64,000 nucleotides of DNA from Thamnocephalis sphaerospora (taxonomy: Eukaryota; Zoopagomycota; Zoopagomycetes; Zoopagales; Sigmoideomycetaceae), in the NCBI GenBank assembly GCA_003614735.1, contig KZ992435.1:1-64000 (forward strand). Direction: 5' to 3'. Shown in pieces: positions 57,801 through 64,000 of this stretch. The translations under genes and the position numbers were made by a program. The notes beneath the pieces are model-generated. The model was not told the DNA's origin. It saw only the letters and a program-made list of their open reading frames with translations, and did no database searches. Each line of letters begins with the position of its first letter. Within the stretch, counting starts at the first letter, position 1.

Positions 57801-58587
57801 CGACATTGCCGTGCTTACGATTGCCTACGACCGTGCGCCGTACGCAAAACTGCCTGTCAAATGGCATCTCGGTCATTTGATTTTCACGTCAGTGGTGTTG
57901 GCCATCATGCTGGCAGCCGGCACGTTTATCATGCACACCGCCAACTTGGCTGAAGGGCGCGACTATGAACCCCGTGTTTTCCTGGAAATTGCGTTGACTC
58001 AAAGCTGGCTGATATTCAGTACGCGCACGCAAGGCTGGTTCTTTCTCTACTATCCAAGCTGGCAGCTGGCGCTGGCTGTCTTTCTAGTTGGTACGTGTTT
58101 GCTGCACTGTACTCTGGCGATTGCATATACGCTGAAACACAGGATTTGCGTATATCTAGACGCGCTGGCAACCATCATGGCCATCTTTGGCTGGTTCTCC
58201 TCTGGCGGACTAAGCGTGCCCGAGGCTATTCGTGTCTGGTTTTTTGCCTTTGGTGTGTTTCTAGCCTGCGACTTTACGCAGCGAGTCATCAGCAAATCCA
58301 TGTGGGTTCGCAGCATACTGAGCCGTCAGCGATTTAGACGTCAAGGACGATCGGAAGAAGACTGGGAATATCTGATGTCGAAGACGGCCGAGCTTCATGC
58401 CATCGCAGATGCCTTGGATAAGGCCAAGAAAAAGAATAAGGAAAAGGAAAAGGCGGACAAGCAAGACGAGAAAGGCACCGAAACCAGGCCAAAGCCCCGT
58501 CGGTCTGCAACGGCGAAATGGAGGCGAGGCATTGTTGTGCCCCGCAGGCGGCGGAAGGTGCTGACAGAACAAAAAGATGCTGACTAG
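54838..58587 (+). CDS. PMA1: Plasma-membrane H+-ATPase, P3A type (Pma1-like)
   Basis: Twelve exons: 54838-55510, 55570-55719, 55772-56043, 56104-56186, 56250-56484, 56538-56734, 56798-56846, 56909-56998, 57058-57212, 57282-57361, 57433-57648 and 57728-58587, giving 1019 residues. All core elements are present: TGES (258-261), the phosphorylated aspartate D404 in [28 protein letters not shown], and [20 protein letters not shown] (662 on), plus about ten membrane helices with FAIFSDIAV-like M8 and IAYDRAPYA. It pumps protons out of the cell and sets membrane potential. A 130-residue acidic N-terminal extension and a Lys/Arg-rich C-terminus ([20 protein letters not shown]) are longer than in yeast. 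The intron between exons 8 and 9 is GC-AG. Exon 7 is only 49 nt. A divergent paralogue of the main pump is possible. Confidence 0.93.
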
Positions 58588-59009
58588 CACCAGTGCCGCT
58601 GCCAGCTTGCTGTATCATGCAATGGTCTGTTTTTCTCTCTCGCGCGCACGCAATACCTTTATCATCTGCTACTGGCAAATGTCCAGTCATGCTATCCAAT
58701 ATACTTTTACTACCGGTGAGCACTCCACCAACATTTACCAAATGTCCGCGGTCTTGCAGGCATCTGGCGCTCACCTGGTTAACAGATCCAACGTAGCCGT
58801 AATACAGCCCACATTTTTTTTATTACTAGCGGGTATTTCACCGATTTTACCAGATGATCGATAGCTCGTAAGCCCTAGCGCCTCCGACCTGAATTGACGA
58901 GCCACAGATGCCTAGATTGCGAGCGCGACAATTTTTTTTCGGAAATCGGCTGTTTTTACGGTGCATGCCTGCTGTCTCCTGAAAATTCGGACACCACGCC
59001 AATCACCAA
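58588..59009. other. Intergenic
   Basis: 3' flank of the ATPase gene and 5' flank of tRNA-Leu. T-rich runs near 58813-58820 and 58931-58938; nothing else. Confidence 0.5.
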
Positions 59010-59093
59010 GGTGATATGGCCGAGCGGTCCAAGGCGCCACGTTCAGGTCGTGGTCCACGTCAGTGGGCGTGAGTTCGAATCTCACTGTCACCA
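59010..59093 (+). tRNA. tRNA-Leu (CAG)
   Basis: An 84-nt class II tRNA without intron. Acceptor GGTGATA pairs with TGTCACC (one wobble); D arm GCC..GGC; anticodon stem CCACG/CGTGG with loop TTCAGGT and anticodon CAG; long variable arm around TCCACGTCAGTGGGC; T arm GTGAG/CTCAC with TTCGAAT loop; discriminator A. TTTT terminators follow. The Leu-type variable arm and discriminator A support Leu rather than Ser charging. Confidence 0.93.
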
Positions 59094-60122
59094 TTTTGCT
59101 TTTAACGCATCAAACGCCGATGTGTCTGCTTTCTCCTTTTTATCGCTGTCGCTACGCATCAGAGTTCACTTGCACGGCCTAAGTTGCTAATGCTGTGCTG
59201 ACAATAAGCAACTGCAACTGCGGACACCAGCATCTCACCACTGCAACACCAGCATACTTTTCCGTCTTTACAGTCCTTCTTTTCCCACGTGTTTCCGTCA
59301 TGCTTTATCGCCAAAAATGCGCAAGTCTTACGAATAGTGGTGCAAATCACGCCTACAGTTCCAAAAAGTATTATGCAGATATTCGAGCTTTCGTCTACGC
59401 AAGCAGGCTGCTGCACTGGACCTCGCCTACGCAAAACGCATGATTATATTATTTCAGCAATCGCTGATGCTGCCTACAGTGTATTTGAACCACCATACTG
59501 CACTTGATGCATGTACGTGAAAAGGCGCGCGTGGAATAAATACGACAACAGCCGCATCAAGCTCGAGCGGAAGCTGTATTACATTTGCACCGGCGGTTTG
59601 ACCTTCAAATTGCCTACCATATCATGCGTGACCAGCTCCATTTACACCAACAATGTTGGTGACGAATTACACGATACGTGGCGAGCATTTAAGATAGCTA
59701 GAGCAGTAGCACCATTTAGCCACTAAAGCCGTTACCTTGCAAACTACGTCATCTTTGAGTGGAAAGGGGATCTGCGGCCGGCCAAGCTGCCGGTCGAAGC
59801 GCGCTACAGACCCCTTTGCCCCTGCACACGGGCCCCTTTCGAGGCGTGGAAGGTACTACCGAGTCCACATTCGCCCTTGCATTAGCCGCCAATACGTGCT
59901 GTATTTATACGGCCGCGGCCAAATTTGCGCCACTCATCTTTCCGCTGTCGTCTTTGCATTTGCGTTACTACGCTTTGTGCCACTGTGATCTGTGCCTGTC
60001 ATCTCTATTGAGCGCTAATCCGTACTGCGGCATTCCGGGTGCATAGTGTGGTGCAATCTCGCGTTTTTGGCCACTGCTCTTTGCTATTTACAAGTTTGCT
60101 ACGACACTAGCAGAGCCTTATC
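59094..60122. other. Intergenic
   Basis: About 1 kb of 5' flank of the DUF4436 gene. Frames shorter than 100 codons and no motif recognised. Confidence 0.5.
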
Positions 60123-61418
60123 ATGGCAGTCACGGCGCTCCTCAAGCGCTTTCTGCGCTATCTACGCTTGCATCCCCGCGTACGCTGGCTTGTCTGGTTG
60201 GCTGGGCTTGCATTCTTCTACATCACCACAGTAATCCCCGTCTATTACATGTATCAGAGCGAGAGCGCAAAAAAAGAGTCGTTCATAAAGCGCCCGCCAT
60301 ACCTATCTGGCGGCACGCCATCCGAGGCACCGGATGCTACAAGCCCGCTAGCTAGCAGCTATGTGGACATATACCTCACTGCCGTTGCAGCCGATTTTAA
60401 CAGCAAACAGCTCAAGGTGCGTGCCTCCTTTATGCCTACCGGCGATCTTGCCGTTGGCGGCCGCTCGATCACGCAGCACGACGTGATTGTTGCTACCAAC
60501 GCGGCCCGGTCGGGAATACAAGACGAGAGCGGAATTACAGTGCCGACACTGCTTGCCCGCCCTGTATCTGTCATCATTGGCACCACGCTGATCAAGTTTA
60601 CCGCCGGGCAAATGATGTACGTGTCTCTGCAGATAGGCGGTGGTTGCGGCGATTAGGCTAACATGATTAACGCTGTCAAGGGACGCTCGCGATGTGCTTG
60701 TACCGTTTCTGGAGGGCAACCAGCGCGACTATCCGTTCGACCGTTATCCGACCAACGTCTACGTGACCGCATTCACTGAGCCGGTTACGGCTGCAAACAG
60801 TACCGGACCGGTTGAGGCGCTCAAGGCACGCACGGCCGTGCCATTCCAGCTCTCCTTTTTCGGCAGTGTACAGTCGATCCATTTCCGCGCCCTGCCGCTC
60901 TATGACGCCTTTACCGAATGCACCCTTTATGTGCGCACGCGACGCACCACCACCACCATCATCTTTTCGCTGTTTGTTTGCCTCTTGATGTGGCTGCTTA
61001 CGCTCAGTCTCAGCGGTCTCTGTACGCAAATGCTTATGCAGGGCCGCGAGGTGCAGCCGGCCAATATGGCTCTTGGCATCACGCTTCTGTTTGCTCTGCC
61101 TGGCCTGCGCAATGCACAGCCGGGTATACCAACGGTCGGCGTGGCAAGTGACATGCTTGCCTATGTTTGGTATGTGGATGCAGCCTCAATGTCGCGCGTG
61201 TACACTGTTCTAATTTGTAGCGCGCGCAACATAGGAACATTCTCCTGATCACCGTCTACACCGTCGTTATTATTGCAATCTACATTATCCGCTGGGATCA
61301 GCCAGCCAAAGAGGACGACATGGCAGAACAGGAAAATGTCGTTACTCAAACGCAGTACTCTGCGGCGGAAACGTCAAACTATGACTCCACAACGTCGAAG
61401 CAGCACACCGACTACTGA
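60123..61418 (+). CDS. DUF4436 membrane protein
   Basis: Three exons, 60123-60616, 60681-61169 and 61235-61418, give 388 residues. An N-terminal membrane span (WLVWLAGLAFFYITTVIPVY, about 22-41) is followed by a large beta-rich domain with VDIYLTAVAADFN and RDYPFDRYPTNVYV, then three C-terminal spans: TTTIIFSLFVCLLMWLLTLS, MALGITLLFALPGLR and NILLITVYTVVIIAIYII. The YPFD block and the LPGLRNAQPGIPTVGVASDM block are diagnostic of DUF4436, known in fungi and actinobacteria but of unknown function. The C-terminal tail is acidic and Ser/Thr-rich. The first intron uses a GTACGT donor, and the second acceptor was chosen because it alone continues the last membrane helix in frame. Confidence 0.85.
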
Positions 61419-63246
61419 GAACCGGCAATAGCTACCAAGAGCGATACAGGCCTCTAAGAACACGTGCAATGGTGATATTCCAAGTGTTTCTTGGTGCCAA
61501 CCAGTAGGCTACAAACCCGGCGCACGACAAACAATACCGGTCTCTATTTGCGAAACACCGCAAATGGCGCGTATTACAGTCTTATCTATTGTATTGTCGC
61601 TTTCTTCCCATTACACAGTGCTGCGGGGCATCGCCGCCAAAGCATAAAGTTTACTATTGCAGCACCCATAACATACCTTAGCCGCCAATGCGTTGCTGCC
61701 AGGACACCACACACATACGGGCCACTTTGAGATGGAGTGCGTGTTTATGCAACGCCTTCATGGTATATTTTTGCCACAGACGCAAGTATGGTAGGCTGCC
61801 AAATGAAGGCGACAATCATTGTGCCAGCATGAATGTCGACCGAGTATAGTAGACTGGCTGGCTACGTATGGCTTGATTGCCACGATGGCGGCGTTTAGGA
61901 CACTTTGCCCCGATACGAGAGCGGCATATTGGACTAGCAGATGGATCGACGCCGGCGCCTTGGCCATATTTAGCAAGTGCCGAACCATCAGATATACTCA
62001 GTGTCTCGGTACTCAGTGCGGAGGTAGCCATGTGACATCCGGAGTGCGGGATGTAGCGCAAGACGGGCTGCAAGCAGGCATTGGCGGCTGTGCCGCGCCG
62101 GCCTGGTCGCCGCTCGTCTACGGGCGTGTATACCAATGACGCAGGCTATCCGGCAGTGATAGCGTAAGGGTGCGATGTAATGGCACCACAGCTACGACAT
62201 GTTGTCGCGCTGAGAGTCGAGTGCCGCGCGTCAGGCCTCTGGTAAAGGTTACACCGGTGCGGCTTCGATTAGCGCTCTGCTGTGTGTTCATCCGTGCCAT
62301 GCAGGTGCTGTCCCATGGTGCCCGCTCAAACCGCCCCTCTCAGCTGCAAGATGCCGCCGTTGGCGTACGGCGCTTTGCGATGGCAGCGTGCCAGACCAGG
62401 CAAGCACCTGTCGCGGCTGCCATTGTGGCACACAACGTCATGGCATAACGCGTCACGCACGTGGTAGGCGCTTGACACTTTTGTATGGTAAACAGACCTC
62501 AGCAGCCAAAGTAGAATTCTGCCTCGTGTTGAGCGGCAGACAGCCCTGTCGTGTCGCGTGCCACAACCACAGGCGAGTAAGCAGATCCTAGTGCGGGGTT
62601 GATCCAGTAAAGACTGGCGGTGGACTACTGACGACAGAGTAGTACGCGATAAGGACGTCACCGTGATAACAACATCTGCTCAGCCTGCCTTTGGCTAGCA
62701 CCACCTGCTGCCAAGTATCAGTGAAGCCGTGGCTGAGCACACTTTGGTCGCTGCAGAGAGCAGGTCAGATGCAGCTCGGCGGACGCATGTTACACACGAG
62801 CGCGTGCCGGCCAAGTATGGACGGGTGAGAAGAAACGTGCGCTCTGCGCGTAAACCGGCAGAGAGGCGCGAATGGTCGAGCACTCACACGACTGAAGGTC
62901 CAGACGGCAAGCACATGTCGGACAGAGGCGCGGAGCCGCAGACTGCGCTGTGTACCCAACAGATCCGGCTGCTCGCGCATGATCCATACTAGCAGATGTC
63001 AGTCCTCGTGATGACTAACGGTCGGTGGTACGGCAGCTGAGCAAGAACAGCGTCGCAGCGCGTCGCAGTACATCCGCTTGCTCTTCCATCGGCGCCGTGC
63101 CAAATATAAGCGCGCAGTATTTGCAGCACCATCTGACTGACCTTCCCAGTGCCAACTGCCGACCCACGACGCTGCTCAGCATTCTCCTCACGATCCGCCC
63201 CTTTTCCGCCATCTTACGACCCACCACCCGCTACGCTACCATTATC
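61419..63246. other. Intergenic; possible unresolved minus-strand gene
   Basis: Contains several minus-strand coding-like fragments: CPTCACRLDLQSCEC near 62900, SAYSPVVVARDTTGLSAAQ near 62560, a hydrophobic YAMTLCATMAAATGACLVW near 62430, and IHLLVQYAALVSGQSVLNAA near 61940. I could not join them into a consistent set of exons, so no gene is called. The last 200 nt should be the glucoamylase promoter, with CG-rich and CT-rich parts. Confidence 0.35.
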
Positions 63247-64000
63247 ATGATTCCGACCATGTGGGTGCCCGCCCTGTGCGGCCTGCTGGCCGTCGCTACC
63301 GCCTTTCACCCGGCTCCTATTTCCGCAGCCTCTGTACAGGGTGCGCGCCAGCTCTCGCAAGGCGCCTGGGCCAAGCAGCAGTACGAGTTGGCAATGAGCC
63401 GCGTCAGGGGTGCCATGTCCCGGAACGGCGCCATCTATGCCTCTCCGTCGCGCAACGACCCCGACTACTATTACTTTTGGACCCGCGATGGCGCTCTCAC
63501 CATGGACGCACTGGCGCCATACCTCAAGTCCGATCCTGCCACCTACGAGGACATGTTTGAGCGCTTCACCAACTTTACGATCAAGATCCAGGCAACGCCC
63601 AATCCGTCCAACGGCGTGGGCGAGCCCAAGTTCAACATGGACGGCTCGGCATTCACCGGACATTGGGGTCGTCCGCAAAACGACGGTCCAGCCATCCGTG
63701 CCTTTGCGCTGAGCCGGTACGCCGAATACCTGCGCGCCAAGGACCCCAGCAAAGACCTGTCGTACCTCTACAAGGCGTCGCTGCCAGCGCAGTCGCCCAT
63801 CAAGACGGATCTCGAGTACGTGTCCCACCGCTGGGGCGATTCTAGCTTTGAGATTTGGGAAGAGGTAAAGGGCCACCATTTCTACACACGCCTGGTACAG
63901 TATAAGGCAATGGTCGATGGTGCAAAGCTGGCTGCCTCACTGCAAGACCAAGGCGCCGCCGACTGGTACAACAAGCAGGCCTTCATGATCCACCGCAGCT
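63247..64000 (+). CDS. Glucoamylase (GH15), secreted, 3' end outside the window
   Basis: Partial: 251 codons from the ATG at 63247 to the window end, with no stop. A second in-frame ATG lies four codons on. Residues 1-20 are a signal peptide (MWVPALCGLLAVATAFHPAP), so the enzyme is secreted. The GH15 (alpha/alpha)6 barrel follows at once, with no N-terminal CBM21: DYYYFWTRDGALTMDAL, NMDGSAFTGHWGRPQNDGPA, AIRAFALSRYAEYL and DLEYVSHRWGDSSFEIWEE. The glutamates of the WEE motif include the expected general acid. It releases glucose from non-reducing ends of starch or glycogen. Whether a C-terminal starch-binding domain exists cannot be seen. No intron appears in this part. Confidence 0.92.
   Translation, partial: MIPTMWVPALCGLLAVATAFHPAPISAASVQGARQLSQGAWAKQQYELAMSRVRGAMSRNGAIYASPSRNDPDYYYFWTRDGALTMDALAPYLKSDPATYEDMFERFTNFTIKIQATPNPSNGVGEPKFNMDGSAFTGHWGRPQNDGPAIRAFALSRYAEYLRAKDPSKDLSYLYKASLPAQSPIKTDLEYVSHRWGDSSFEIWEEVKGHHFYTRLVQYKAMVDGAKLAASLQDQGAADWYNKQAFMIHRS

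Overview
The window is nuclear DNA from a fungus. Nearly all genes carry several short spliceosomal introns (mostly about 50-110 nt, GT..AG, with CTAAC/CTGAC-like branch sites). The gene set is typical of fungi: a Pma1-type proton ATPase, an Rck2/Srk1-type kinase, Tim50, Yrb1, Deg1/Pus3, a DUF4436 protein and a secreted GH15 glucoamylase. The moderately high GC, the many divergent orphan genes and the mixture of families suggest an early-diverging lineage (Zoopagomycota-like is my guess, not shown). The tRNA-Leu with a CAG anticodon argues for standard CUG decoding. All exon boundaries below were built by hand from reading frame, splice signals and protein-family expectation; every multi-exon model closes in frame.

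Layout. 1-8 kb: a 2-oxoglutarate/Fe(II) oxygenase, an F-box/LRR-like protein, pyruvate dehydrogenase E1 beta and Tim50. 8-20 kb: long gene-poor flanks around an orphan gene, a CAMK-family kinase, an EI24-like membrane protein and a small RGG/FoP mRNA-export-type protein. 19.5-28.6 kb: a HINT3-like HIT protein; a 1546-residue protein made of six diverged copies of one unrecognised beta-rich domain; a PITH protein; and a second oxygenase, the inverted paralogue of the first. 29-38 kb: tRNA-Cys, a carnitine-carrier-like protein, a 1325-residue coiled-coil protein with a C-terminal membrane anchor, and a SWSAP1/RecA-like protein. 39-47 kb: F-box protein, Yrb1, Pus3 and a second tail-anchored coiled-coil protein with an AAxxG (CC1-box-like) motif. 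49-64 kb: an acyl-CoA synthetase ending in a peroxisomal signal, an orphan coiled-coil protein, a 12-exon Pma1-like ATPase, tRNA-Leu, a DUF4436 protein and the 5' part of a glucoamylase running off the end.

The genes do not form an obvious cluster. Loose functional links are mitochondrial and lipid metabolism (PDH E1 beta, Tim50, carnitine-type carrier, peroxisomal acyl-CoA synthetase), nuclear transport and mRNA export (Yrb1, FoP protein), and possible dynein or nuclear-envelope tethers (two tail-anchored coiled-coil proteins). The best candidate for something undescribed is the six-repeat protein at 20973-25940. The best evolutionary signal is the local gene-conversion-like identity between the two oxygenase copies.
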